A stretch of 64,000 nucleotides of DNA, from NCBI RefSeq assembly GCF_051859025.1, contig NZ_JBHYGL010000013.1:53733-117732 (forward strand). The letters run 5' to 3'. Below, in pieces: positions 17,252 through 25,119 of this stretch (positions are counted from its first letter, which is position 1; every line of letters starts with the position of its first letter). The stretch is from Falsiroseomonas sp051859025. Its GTDB lineage: Bacteria; Pseudomonadota; Alphaproteobacteria; Acetobacterales; Acetobacteraceae. The translations under genes were made by a program, and so were the position numbers. Below the pieces are notes generated by a model that was not told the DNA's origin, ran no database searches, and was given only the letters and a program-made list of their open reading frames with translations.

Positions 17252-18160
17252 TCAGCGCCACCGCGCCAGCCAGCGACGCCAACGCGGCCAGGGCGGGGCC
17301 ATCGGATCCCCGGGATCGCAATCCTCGCGATGCTGGGTCCGCGCATGGTGGGCGGCCGCCCGCGCGGCCAGGCGGGCGCCCAGGCCGGGCGGTGCCGGCG
17401 CCCAATCCGCGGCGCGCGGCACCAGAACACAAGCCGCTGGCCGGCCGAACCCCGCCGCCACATCATCCGCCCAGCGGGGATAGCGACCTGCTTCCAGGAA
17501 ACGCAGCGTCTCCGCCAGGTCCCGCACCCGACCGGACCGCGCGATCCAGCGGATGTCGAGCCCGGCCTGGTCCAGGAAGCGGAACAGGGCCAGCATCTCG
17601 TTGAACAGCCAGGTGTCGTAGTTCACGGCCTCATCCAGATGGATCGCCGTGCCGGGGCCGATCAGCGGCGCCAGCGCGACAAGGCCCTGATGGGCGGACA
17701 GGTAGATGTCGCAATCCAGGTTCAGCAGCGCGACAGGCGATGTGGCGCCGGCGGCGAAGGGCGGGAGCGTCTGGTCGAAGAAACCGGCATGGAAGGTGCA
17801 ATTGCCCGGCAGGGTCGGCGGCGAGGCAACGGCGAAATCCTGCTGCCAGTCCGGCCGCCCATCCTCCGGAAAGCCGGTCAGGCTGTCGAAGCCATGGAAG
17901 TGCCGCCAGGGTTGGCGGCGGGCCGATCGGCGCAGGCTGCGACCGCGCCAGACCCCGAGTTCGACGCCAACCCCCGCCCGCGGTGCCGCGTCCAGCGCCG
18001 CATCGAGGCACCCGTACCGCCCGCGCCGCAGCGGCGCGGCGGCAAGAAGGGGCAGGCTGGCCATGAGGAAGGCTGCGTAGCGCTCCTCATCCCGCTCGGC
18101 ACGCGCACCATCCAATCCGGCAGCCCCCAGCCCATCGTCATGATCAAGGACGATGAGCAC
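17252..18160 (-). CDS. TylF/MycF-like SAM-dependent O-methyltransferase
   Basis: A 302-residue class I methyltransferase of the macrocin-O-methyltransferase (TylF/MycF) group, which methylates sugar hydroxyls. Visible are the SAM-binding strand GVELGVWRGRSL (~62-74), FHGFDSLTGFPED (~86-98), the acidic LLNLDCDIY (~143-151) and HLDEAVNYD (~173-181), where the family binds magnesium and the sugar. The start is GTG with GGAGA upstream. The C-terminal ~30 residues are Arg/Trp/His-rich and may be disordered. It is divergent from the FkbM methyltransferase gene across 191 bases; together they suggest methyl decoration of a glycan or of a glycolipid headgroup. Substrate unknown. Confidence 0.82.
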   Translation of the reverse strand: MLIVLDHDDGLGAAGLDGARAERDEERYAAFLMASLPLLAAAPLRRGRYGCLDAALDAAPRAGVGVELGVWRGRSLRRSARRQPWRHFHGFDSLTGFPEDGRPDWQQDFAVASPPTLPGNCTFHAGFFDQTLPPFAAGATSPVALLNLDCDIYLSAHQGLVALAPLIGPGTAIHLDEAVNYDTWLFNEMLALFRFLDQAGLDIRWIARSGRVRDLAETLRFLEAGRYPRWADDVAAGFGRPAACVLVPRAADWAPAPPGLGARLAARAAAHHARTQHREDCDPGDPMAPPWPRWRRWLARWR

Positions 18161-18243
18161 CGCCGGTGGCGTCTCCGCGCCGGGTCCCGAAACCCCTCAA
18201 TCAGCGCGGTGGTAACGTGGTTCGATCCTGGGGCGCAATGGGT

Positions 18244-18263
18244 GACGGTGTGATCACGCCGTC
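18244..18263. promoter_or_regulatory. Near-perfect 20-bp palindrome between two divergent methyltransferase genes
   Basis: GACGGTGTGA / TCACGCCGTC, centred on TGATCA, with a single mismatched pair. It lies in the 191-base divergent region 18161-18351. A binding site for a dimeric regulator is the simple reading; no regulator gene is adjacent. Confidence 0.45.
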
Positions 18264-18351
18264 CCTGGCAGGACTTTGCGGGCATCCGAATTGGGTGTTA
18301 TTTCCCATTTCCGCAGCGGGGCGGCACGGTATCGGTGGTTCGCCGAGTTGG

Positions 18352-19122
18352 ATGGAAGTCTTCGTGACAAGCTGGAAGCGCCGAATCGCCAACGCGATCG
18401 AACGGGTATCGGGTGCCTTGGTCATTCCGCCGCACGAGGTGCATCTGGGCCCCGAGCGGATGCACCTGCGCCGGTTCTTCAAGCATTTTGGTGTCGACTG
18501 CGTCTTCGATATCGGCGCCAACGCCGGGCAGTATGCCGGGATGCTGCGAGAGGCGGTCGGCTATCGCGGCCCGATCATCTCCTATGAGCCGATTCCAGAG
18601 TTGGCCGCTCAACTGCGACAACGCGCCGCCGCGGATCCGGGCTGGCACGTGGAGGCGCTGGCGCTCGATCGGGAGGCCGGGCCGGCCTTGTTCAACGTGA
18701 TGGCGGATTCGCAGTTCAGCAGCCTGCGCCAGCCTTCCGGCGACCAGCCCGAGATCTTTCGCGCCGACAATCATGTGGCCAGGCAGGTCCCGGTGCTGCG
18801 GACGACGCTGGCTCGGGAGTTGGCCCGGTGGCAGGACCGGCTGCACTTCAGGCGACCGTTCTTGAAGATGGACACCCAGGGGAACGACCTGGCGGTGGTT
18901 GAGGGTGCCGGAGACGCCTTGCAGTCCTTCGTAGGCCTGCAGAGCGAACTGGCCATTCGCCGGCTTTATGAGGGTGCTGCAGGCTATGCCGATACGATCG
19001 CCGGCTACGAGGCCCGTGGCTTCGAGCTCAGCGCGCTCGTGCCGAACAACGCCGGGCATTTCCCGCTACTGGTCGAGATCGACTGCCTGATGTACCGCCG
19101 GGATGCCGCACAATTGGGATGA
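18352..19122 (+). CDS. FkbM family methyltransferase
   Basis: A 256-residue FkbM-type SAM-dependent methyltransferase. Motif I FDIGANAGQYAG is at ~52-63, the acidic SYEPIPELA at ~79-87, and the family hallmark LKMDTQGNDLAVVEGA at ~170-185. FkbM proteins O-methylate polyketides and, commonly in bacteria, sugars of surface polysaccharides. The ATG at 18352 is chosen because the FkbM-like region begins soon after; the in-frame extension to 18166 crosses the palindromic intergenic DNA. Base composition is visibly less GC-rich than that of neighbouring housekeeping genes, hinting at transfer together with the TylF-like gene. The ribosome-binding site is weak. Confidence 0.88.
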   Translation: MEVFVTSWKRRIANAIERVSGALVIPPHEVHLGPERMHLRRFFKHFGVDCVFDIGANAGQYAGMLREAVGYRGPIISYEPIPELAAQLRQRAAADPGWHVEALALDREAGPALFNVMADSQFSSLRQPSGDQPEIFRADNHVARQVPVLRTTLARELARWQDRLHFRRPFLKMDTQGNDLAVVEGAGDALQSFVGLQSELAIRRLYEGAAGYADTIAGYEARGFELSALVPNNAGHFPLLVEIDCLMYRRDAAQLG

Positions 19123-19618
19123 CACCCGGCCGGTGCCGCAGGGCGCGCGGAGCGTCCATGCCGCGCCACGCCCGACATGCAACGGCTGTGGACGCTGGAA
19201 GAGTGTGACGCCGGGTCGGTCAGGCTGCCTCATCCAGAATGTCGCCCCGATGCCCGACCGCGAGCAGGTCCGACGTGAAGGGGTGCTGGATGCGGTTGCG
19301 GTGCTCCTCGGCCCGATTGGCAAACCCAGGCGTCCTGTCCCCGGAAGTGCCTGCAACCCGCGTTCCGGCTTCGCGGACGTCGCAAGCCGCCGTTGCATTT
19401 CTCGCCGGGCACCGTTCGTCATCCGCGCCGCGATTCTGGCGTGAGCAGCCCCGCTCGCGCCCGGTTTTGCATCCGTACAGTCCATCCAGGCCCCGGGGCC
19501 AAGGCGCATGCCGTGGCCCGCGGCGAGATGTCAGTTGCCGCCGCCCCCAGAACCCCCGAGCAACGGTGCGACATGCGCCAAATCGGCCCAGGCACTCAGC
19601 GGCATTCGGGGAACACCC
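19123..19618. other. 496-base gap without a supported gene
   Basis: Between FkbM and the MBL-fold gene. No frame shows a recognised family. A stretch around 19220-19340 has coding-like third positions on both strands (on the minus strand ending at a TGA at 19220-19222), which could be the decayed end of a lost gene, but this cannot be decided by reading. No hairpin terminator is evident. Confidence 0.4.
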
Positions 19619-20659
19619 TCACGCCGTCCAGGCCACCATCGTCGCCCGCGCGCATTCATGCATCACCGTCAGCGCCCGCTGCGTCGTCGCAGTCCCGTTG
19701 ACGAACAGATTCTCCCCCCCGCCCCGCATCCGATCCAGCTTGTTGATCGCCTGGTCGAAATGGCTGTGGTTGGACAGGAAGACGTCGATATTCCGCTGCC
19801 CCGCCACGTCCCGCGCCCGCGCCGTGCCGTCGATGTAGCTTTGCAGCCGGGGGATGCGGTCGGGCTGCCGGCCGAAATTGAAGGAGGTCCCGCCCCACAG
19901 CATCGCCCGGTGCGTGGACGCGCCCTGCTTCAGGTCGAAGATCAGGCTGATGGTGCCCCGCGTGTGCCCCGGCGTGGACAACACATCCACCACCGTATCC
20001 CCCAGCCTGACCTGGCTGCCGTCCTGCACGGAAATGTCGCGCCGCGGCGGGCGGCCGAGTTCCGGGCGGTCGAACTCCAGCCGGCCGGATTCCATCATCT
20101 GCCAGTCCACCTCGCTCGCCACCACGCGGGTGCCGTAGCGGCGGCTGAAATGGCCGCAGCCGCCGTAATGGTCGGCATGGCCATGCGTCACGATCACCAG
20201 CTTCACCTGGGCGGGGTCTAGGCCCACCCGCCGCAGCCCGCCATCGATGTCCCGCTCCGCCATGGCGTCATTGTCCATGCCGTCGATCAGGATGATGCCG
20301 TCGCTGGTCAGCAGCGCCCAGGCGGAGACCCAGTGATTGCCGAGGAAGACGAGGTTGTCGAAGGCCCGCGCCGGCGGGGGCGTCGGCATGGCGCGCAGAT
20401 CATTGGGGGAGGGCAGGCGCAGACCCGGGGTGGGGGCCGCTTCCTCGCCGAGGCGCAGCAGGTGCCGTAGGTCCTCCCCCGCCGCCTGGCGCGCTGCCTC
20501 CAGGTGCCGCTGCACCCCGGCGGATTGGGCCACGGCCTCGCTGATCGGCAGGCCGGAGGCGACGCAGCAGGCGCAGCCCATGGCGAGCAGCTGCCGGCGG
20601 CTCGGTGTCACGGCCTCGGCCCGGAACGCCCCGGCGGGGCGCTTCCTGAAGATGGACAT
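19619..20659 (-). CDS. Tat-exported MBL-fold hydrolase resembling subclass B3 metallo-beta-lactamases
   Basis: A 346-residue metallo-hydrolase. The N-terminus carries a twin-arginine signal (SRRQLLAMG at ~20-28 followed by a hydrophobic core), implying folded export to the periplasm. Zinc ligands are complete for a two-zinc MBL site: H159, H161, D163 and H164 in THGHADHYGG, H232 in PGHT, and a histidine in SNHSHFD (298-300). The block after it (MRGGGENLFVNG and a final CA) resembles the end of B3 beta-lactamases. Length is greater than the usual ~290 because of an N-terminal extension. Beta-lactam hydrolysis is only a possibility; many relatives have other substrates. ATG 20659 follows GGAGGAACC. 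It is divergent from the FAD-oxidoreductase gene. Confidence 0.85.
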   Translation of the reverse strand: MSIFRKRPAGAFRAEAVTPSRRQLLAMGCACCVASGLPISEAVAQSAGVQRHLEAARQAAGEDLRHLLRLGEEAAPTPGLRLPSPNDLRAMPTPPPARAFDNLVFLGNHWVSAWALLTSDGIILIDGMDNDAMAERDIDGGLRRVGLDPAQVKLVIVTHGHADHYGGCGHFSRRYGTRVVASEVDWQMMESGRLEFDRPELGRPPRRDISVQDGSQVRLGDTVVDVLSTPGHTRGTISLIFDLKQGASTHRAMLWGGTSFNFGRQPDRIPRLQSYIDGTARARDVAGQRNIDVFLSNHSHFDQAINKLDRMRGGGENLFVNGTATTQRALTVMHECARATMVAWTA

Positions 20660-20808
20660 GGTGGTTCCTCCGTCCCTTGCCGCCATGCTGCGCCCGCCCG
20701 GCGCGGCCTGCCAACGACAAAACGCCTCCCCTCGTGACGCGGCCGGACCTTCCCAAGGACCGCCCTTCTGCCCTACCCATCGGGGAAACCAACAGGCCGG
20801 GAACGACG

Positions 20809-21909
20809 ATGGACGAGGTCGAGTGCGTGGTGGTGGGCGCGGGCGTGGTCGGCATCGCCGTCGCGCGCGCCCTGGCGCTGCAGGGGCGGGAAGTCCTGGT
20901 GCTGGATGCGGCCGAGGGCATCGGCACCGAGACATCGTCCCGCAACAGTGAGGTCATCCACGCCGGCATCTACTACAAGGCCGGCAGCCTGATGGCGAAG
21001 ACCTGTGTCGCCGGCAAGAAGAAGCTCTATGCCTATTGCGCCGAACGCGGCGTGCCCCACAGCAATTGCGGCAAGCTGATCGTCGCCACCAGTCAGGCCG
21101 AGGCCGAGCAGCTGGAGGGCATCCGCCAGCGCGCCGCGGTGAATGGCGTGAACGACCTTCGCCTCATCTCGGGCACCGAGGCACGGACGATCGAGCCGAT
21201 GCTGACCTGCACCGCGGCCCTCGTCTCCCACACCACTGGCATCGTGGACAGCCACGCCTTCATGCTGGCGATGCAGGGGGATGTGGAGCATGCCGGCGGC
21301 ATGTTCGTCTTCCATGCGCCGGTGGAGGGTGTGACCGTCACCAATTCAGGCTTCGCGCTCCAGGTGGGCGGGGCGGAGCCGATGCAGCTGCATACGCGGA
21401 TGCTGGTGAATGCCGCGGGGCTGCATGCGCCGGCGCTGGGGCGGAAGATCGCGGGCCTGCCGCCGGAACACGTGCCGCCGGCCTATTTCGCCAAGGGCAA
21501 CTACTTCACCCTGGCGATGAAATCCCCCTTCAGCCGGCTGATCTATCCCGTGCCGGTGCCGGGGGGGTTGGGGACGCACCTCACCATCGACCTCGGCGGC
21601 CAGGCGCGGTTCGGGCCGGATGTCGAGTGGATCGACAGTATCGAGTACAGCGTCGATCCGAAGCGCGGCGACAGCTTCTACGAATCCATCCGCCGCTGGT
21701 GGCCGGAGCTGCCGGATGGCGTGCTGGCGCCGGGCTATTGCGGCATCCGTCCCAAGACCGTGCCGAAGGGTGCGCCCGGCCAGGATTTCGTCGTGCAGGG
21801 CCCGTCGGTTCACGGCGTCCCTGGCCTGGTCAACATGTTCGGCATCGAGAGCCCCGGCCTGACGGCCTCGATGGCCCTGGCTGACGAGGTCTTGCTGGCG
21901 TTCGGCTAG
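20809..21909 (+). CDS. FAD-dependent oxidoreductase, LhgO-like (L-2-hydroxyglutarate oxidase family)
   Basis: A 366-residue DAO-fold flavoenzyme. The FAD-binding Rossmann motif is VVVGAGVVGIAVARAL (~6-21), followed by the acidic end of strand 2 (LDAAEGIGTETSSRNSEVIHAG landmark, split: LDAAEG and SSRNSEVIHAG, ~33-52). The latter is diagnostic for the LhgO / L2HGDH group. VNAAGLHAP (~202-210) and PGYCGIRPK (~307-315) are further family blocks. Members oxidise L-2-hydroxyglutarate to 2-oxoglutarate and pass electrons to the respiratory chain, though some act on related 2-hydroxyacids. ATG 20809 is chosen because it begins the Rossmann fold directly; the in-frame upstream extension is not protein-like. 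Confidence 0.87.
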   Translation: MDEVECVVVGAGVVGIAVARALALQGREVLVLDAAEGIGTETSSRNSEVIHAGIYYKAGSLMAKTCVAGKKKLYAYCAERGVPHSNCGKLIVATSQAEAEQLEGIRQRAAVNGVNDLRLISGTEARTIEPMLTCTAALVSHTTGIVDSHAFMLAMQGDVEHAGGMFVFHAPVEGVTVTNSGFALQVGGAEPMQLHTRMLVNAAGLHAPALGRKIAGLPPEHVPPAYFAKGNYFTLAMKSPFSRLIYPVPVPGGLGTHLTIDLGGQARFGPDVEWIDSIEYSVDPKRGDSFYESIRRWWPELPDGVLAPGYCGIRPKTVPKGAPGQDFVVQGPSVHGVPGLVNMFGIESPGLTASMALADEVLLAFG

Positions 21910-21919
21910 ACTCGAAAAG

Positions 21920-21944
21920 CCCTCTCCCCTTGCAGGGGAGAGGG
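21920..21944. terminator. Perfect 11-bp hairpin between convergent genes
   Basis: CCCTCTCCCCT / AGGGGAGAGGG with loop TGC, followed by a G-rich tail (GGTTGGGTGAGGGG). It sits between the LhgO-like gene and the convergent UPF0173 gene. This hairpin plus tail is a widespread proteobacterial intergenic repeat type; a related one is at 28836-28861. There is no T-tract, so termination activity is uncertain. Confidence 0.6.
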
Positions 21945-21963
21945 TTGGGTGAGGGGAGATCCC

Positions 21964-22674
21964 TTACACCGTGAAGGGCACGCCGATCTCCGGCACCAGC
22001 ACCTTCGCCTTCGCGCCCTGCATCGCACTGACGAAGGCGTCCGGCGTCGCCGCCAGCATCCCGAAGGTGCCGAAGTGGCAGGGGATGGCCGTCGTCACGC
22101 TCGGCAGGAAGCGGTTCACCGCCAGCGCGCCGCGCTTGCCGTCCATGGTGAAGCGGTCGCCGACCGGCACAAAGGCGACGGAGGGCTTATGCAGTTCGTC
22201 GATCAGCGCCATGTCGGAGAACACGTCCGTGTCGCCCATGTGGTAGATCGTGGGCTCGCCCGCGATCTTCGGTGTCACCACCAGGCCGCCCGGCAGGCCG
22301 AGGTCCTGCGTCACCCCATTCTCGTCCATGACGGCGGAGGAGTGGAAGGCGATGGTCATGGTGGTCGTGAACTCACCCTGGTCGGTCGTGCCGCCGGTGT
22401 TCATCGGGTCCATGGCCTTGAGGCCCTTGCGGGCCAGGAACATGCAGATCTCGAAATTCGCGACCACGGCCGCGCCGGTGCGTTCATGGATGGCGAGCGC
22501 GTCGCCGACATGGTCGCTGTGCCCATGGGTGATCAGGACATGCGTGGCGCCGGCGGCGGCCGCGACGGGGTCGCCCTTGAAGACCGGGTTGCCGGTCAGG
22601 AAGGGGTCGATCATCACGACCGACTTGCCGAATTCAAGGCGATAGGCCGAATGGCCGAACCAGGTGACCTTCAT
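21964..22674 (-). CDS. UPF0173 family metal-dependent hydrolase
   Basis: A 236-residue MBL-fold protein of the UPF0173 / YtkL-like family. MKVTWFGHSAY at the start, ITHGHSDHVGD (metal ligands H50, H52, D54, H55) and the late YHMGDTDVFSDM (~160-171) and IPCHFGTF (~207-214) are all typical. It is cytoplasmic, with no signal peptide. The biochemical substrate is unknown for the family. ATG 22674 is preferred: the long in-frame upstream extension has no homology pattern and runs across the thioesterase gene. Confidence 0.93.
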   Translation of the reverse strand: MKVTWFGHSAYRLEFGKSVVMIDPFLTGNPVFKGDPVAAAAGATHVLITHGHSDHVGDALAIHERTGAAVVANFEICMFLARKGLKAMDPMNTGGTTDQGEFTTTMTIAFHSSAVMDENGVTQDLGLPGGLVVTPKIAGEPTIYHMGDTDVFSDMALIDELHKPSVAFVPVGDRFTMDGKRGALAVNRFLPSVTTAIPCHFGTFGMLAATPDAFVSAMQGAKAKVLVPEIGVPFTV

Positions 22675-22723
22675 CTGTCTTCTCTCCCGAAGCGTATGGC
22701 GCCTGTCTAGCAAAGGCGTGGGG

Positions 22724-22770
22724 CGGGCGCAGCCCGGGTCAGCTCCTCGGGCGCAGCCCGGGTTCAGCCT
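22724..22770. repeat. Imperfect ~22-bp tandem direct repeat at the thioesterase 3' end
   Basis: CGGGCGCAGCCCGGGT occurs at 22724-22739 and again at 22748-22763, each followed by a similar CAGC... segment. The second copy runs into the last codons of the minus-strand thioesterase. It looks like a local slippage duplication. Confidence 0.6.
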
Positions 22771-23177
22771 TTCGGCGACAGCACCTTCCATATCCCGCTG
22801 GCCGCCAGCACGGGCTTGCCGCCCTGGGTCAGCATCCCGCGGATGAAGACGATGCTGCGCGTCTGCCGCGTGATGTCGCCGCGCACCTCCACGAACAGGT
22901 CCATGCTGCCGGGCGCGAGGTAGTGGAGGTCGAGCTGGATGGTCGCGATCGGCACGCGCCCCACCGCCTCCCGCACCGTGCGGCCCAGCGAATGGTCCAT
23001 GTAGGTCGCCAGGATGCCGCCATGGATCACGCCGCGGCCGTTGTTCAGCGCCGCGTTGGGCTGGAAGCCCAGCGAGAAGCCAGTGGTGTCCGGCCGTAGC
23101 CACATCGGGCGGAGGAATTCGGGCAGGCCCCAGGCCTCGGTCTGCTCCCAGCCTTCGGTCGCGGGGTCGAAGCTCAT
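22764..23177 (-). CDS. PaaI-type hotdog-fold thioesterase
   Basis: A 137-residue acyl-CoA thioesterase-like protein. The hotdog signature region has NGRGVIHGGILATYMDHSLG (split here: RGVIHGGIL then MDHSLG, ~residues 48-64); the HGG and the Asp are the usual catalytic neighbourhood. LDLHYLAPG (~82-90) is the following strand. Members hydrolyse aryl- or medium-chain acyl-CoA. ATG 23177 opens the natural domain; upstream frame is low-complexity. It is 89 bases upstream of the UPF0173 gene and 70 bases downstream of the TetR gene, all on the minus strand, so TetR, thioesterase and UPF0173 may be co-transcribed. Confidence 0.86.
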   Translation of the reverse strand: MSFDPATEGWEQTEAWGLPEFLRPMWLRPDTTGFSLGFQPNAALNNGRGVIHGGILATYMDHSLGRTVREAVGRVPIATIQLDLHYLAPGSMDLFVEVRGDITRQTRSIVFIRGMLTQGGKPVLAASGIWKVLSPKG

Positions 23178-23247
23178 GCCGTCGGGGTCTCGTCCTGTGT
23201 CGCGCGCACCATGTCGCGGTGGCGCGCCGAAGGCCAGGGGAGGGGTC

Positions 23248-23955
23248 TCAGCGGCGCCCGGCGCGGGTGGTGCCGGCCCCCCGGGGCGGCCGGGCGGCGG
23301 GCTGGCGTGGGACCTTGCCAGGGGCCTTGGACGCGGGCCTGGCCTGCGCCATGGCGAGCACCAGCGTCGCCATCTCCTCTGCCAGCGCCTCCACCGAAAG
23401 GCGCCCCTGCGGCCGGTACCAGACATAGGCCCAGCCCACCATGCCGCCGATGGCGAGGGCCGCGAGCCGCGGATCGGCGATCCGGAACTCCCCGGTCGTG
23501 GTGCCTTCGGTCAGCAACCCGGCCAGCTTGCGGTCGAAGTCGCGCCGCATCTGGCTGATGCGCTCATAGTCGCGCGGCAGCAGGTTCTTCTCCTCCCGCG
23601 TGAAGATGGCGATGTATTTCTGGCTGTGCAGCACGGCGGTGACGAAGCGCCGGCCGAGTGCGCCCAGCTTCTCCGTCGGCGTCGCGCCCACCATCGCCAG
23701 GGCGCCTTCCATGGCCTGCAGGGCGGCCGCGACGCCACGGGCGCAGATCTCCGCCAGCAATTCGCTCTTCGCGCTGAAATGCGCGTAGATGAAGGGCTTC
23801 GTGACGCCGAGGCGCTCCGCCACGGCGTCCAGCGTCGTGTTCTCATAGCCCCGTTCGTAGAAGAGCTCGACGGCGGCGGTGAGGATGCGCTCGCGCTTCA
23901 GCGCGGCGACCTCATCCCTGATGCCCATGGCGGGCGCGGGGGTGGATGTCGACAT
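23248..23955 (-). CDS. TetR family transcriptional regulator
   Basis: A 235-residue TetR repressor. The DNA-binding helix-turn-helix spans ~20-65 (ERILTAAVELFYERGYENT, then LDAVAERLGVTKPFIYAHF landmark, split: LDAVAERLGVTKP / FIYAHF). The C-terminal ligand domain (~70-200) ends in an Ala/Pro/Arg/Gly-rich tail (~205-235). ATG 23955 is chosen; an upstream in-frame start would cross the operator-like palindrome. The gene is divergent from a Bug receptor gene, with an inverted repeat between them at 23999-24015, so autorepression and control of the receptor are likely. The thioesterase downstream hints at an acyl-CoA or carboxylate effector. Confidence 0.92.
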   Translation of the reverse strand: MSTSTPAPAMGIRDEVAALKRERILTAAVELFYERGYENTTLDAVAERLGVTKPFIYAHFSAKSELLAEICARGVAAALQAMEGALAMVGATPTEKLGALGRRFVTAVLHSQKYIAIFTREEKNLLPRDYERISQMRRDFDRKLAGLLTEGTTTGEFRIADPRLAALAIGGMVGWAYVWYRPQGRLSVEALAEEMATLVLAMAQARPASKAPGKVPRQPAARPPRGAGTTRAGRR

Positions 23956-23998
23956 GAGGGGGAGGGGCAGCCTTCGTGCAGTCGAGTCTCGCCATCGT

Positions 23999-24015
23999 CT
24001 GTATAGACCATACAG
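23999..24015. promoter_or_regulatory. TetR-type operator candidate
   Basis: CTGTAT-AGACC-ATACAG, perfect 6-bp arms, in the 164-base divergent region between tetR (start 23955) and the Bug receptor (start 24120). Its spacing and symmetry fit a TetR dimer site. Confidence 0.6.
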
Positions 24016-24119
24016 GTTGAAGGCCAGCGCGAAGCCCGGCTTGCGCAAGGCCTTGATTGCGTTTCACAGGCTGTTCCGCGCAGCATGACGCGGTCTTCCA
24101 CCCATGCCGGGACAAGCCG

Positions 24120-25106
24120 ATGCAAAGCCTCACGCGCCGCCTGGTCCTGCCCGCCATCCCCGCGCTGCTGGCGCCCACGCTGCTGGGTCCGGCGGCGCTG
24201 GCCCAGCCGGCCTTCCCGGCCCGACCCGTGCGCCTGGTGTCCGGCTTCGCGCCGGGCGGTGCCACGGATGTCCTGGCGCGCAGCATGGCGGACCGGCTGA
24301 CGGGGCTGTGGCGGCAATCCGTGGTGGTGGAGAACCGGCCCGGCGCCGGCGGCAACATCGCCGCTGAATACGTCGCCCGCGCCGCACCCGATGGCCATGT
24401 GCTGCTGCTCGGCACCTCCGCGCAGGTGCAGGCGGCGGGGCTGTTCGCGCGCCTGCCCTACCACCCGCTGCGGGACTTCACGCCGCTGCTGCTGATGGCG
24501 GGCTACCCGGTGGCGCTTGTGGTGCATCCCGGCCTGCCGGTGCGCACGCTGGCCGACTTCGTTGCCCTGGCCCGCGCACGGCCCGGGGAGGTGACGCTCG
24601 CTTCCTCCGGCATCGGCAACACGCCGCACCTGGCGGCGCTGCTGCTGGCGCAGATGGCGGGGGTGGAGTTCACCGTGGTGCAATACACCGGCGCCGCGCT
24701 CGGCCAGGCGGCAGTGCTGAACGGGGAGGTGAATGGCGCCTTCCAATCCATGCTGCTGGCCAAGCCCGCGGTGGAATCGGGGCGGGAACGCGCGCTGGGC
24801 ACCACCGGGGCCGCGCGCTGGCCGGAGATGGCCGATGTGCCGACCATCGCCGAACAGGGCTATCCGGGCTTCGAGGCCGGCAGCTGGTTTGGCATCCAGG
24901 GCCCGCCCGGCATGGCGCCCGGCCTGGTGGCGCGGCTGCATGGCGACCTGGCCACGGCCTTCGCCGACCCGGCGCTGCGGACGCGCCTGGCATCCGCCGG
25001 CTTCGGCCTGCGGGAAGCAGGCCCTGCCGCCTTCGCCGTGGTGATGGAGGAGGAATTCACGCGCTGGGCGCGGGTGCTGCGCGAAGCCGGAATCCGGCCG
25101 GATTGA
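24120..25106 (+). CDS. Bug/TctC family tricarboxylate-type substrate-binding protein (1)
   Basis: A 328-residue periplasmic receptor of the Bug (TctC) family, which bind small carboxylates. Sec signal peptide with cleavage near ALAQP (~28-29). Family blocks: FPARPVRLVSGFAPGGATDVLAR region (split: RPVRLV, FAPGGATD, ~35-50), VVENRPGAGGNIAAE (~68-82), and LASSGIGNTPHLA (~161-173). No tctA/tctB membrane genes are nearby, the usual state for the expanded Bug family. ATG 24120 gives the signal peptide; an upstream in-frame start at 24057 would overlap non-coding DNA. It is probably under control of the divergent TetR. Confidence 0.93.
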   Translation: MQSLTRRLVLPAIPALLAPTLLGPAALAQPAFPARPVRLVSGFAPGGATDVLARSMADRLTGLWRQSVVVENRPGAGGNIAAEYVARAAPDGHVLLLGTSAQVQAAGLFARLPYHPLRDFTPLLLMAGYPVALVVHPGLPVRTLADFVALARARPGEVTLASSGIGNTPHLAALLLAQMAGVEFTVVQYTGAALGQAAVLNGEVNGAFQSMLLAKPAVESGRERALGTTGAARWPEMADVPTIAEQGYPGFEAGSWFGIQGPPGMAPGLVARLHGDLATAFADPALRTRLASAGFGLREAGPAAFAVVMEEEFTRWARVLREAGIRPD

Positions 25107-25119
25107 CGATCGCGCGCTG

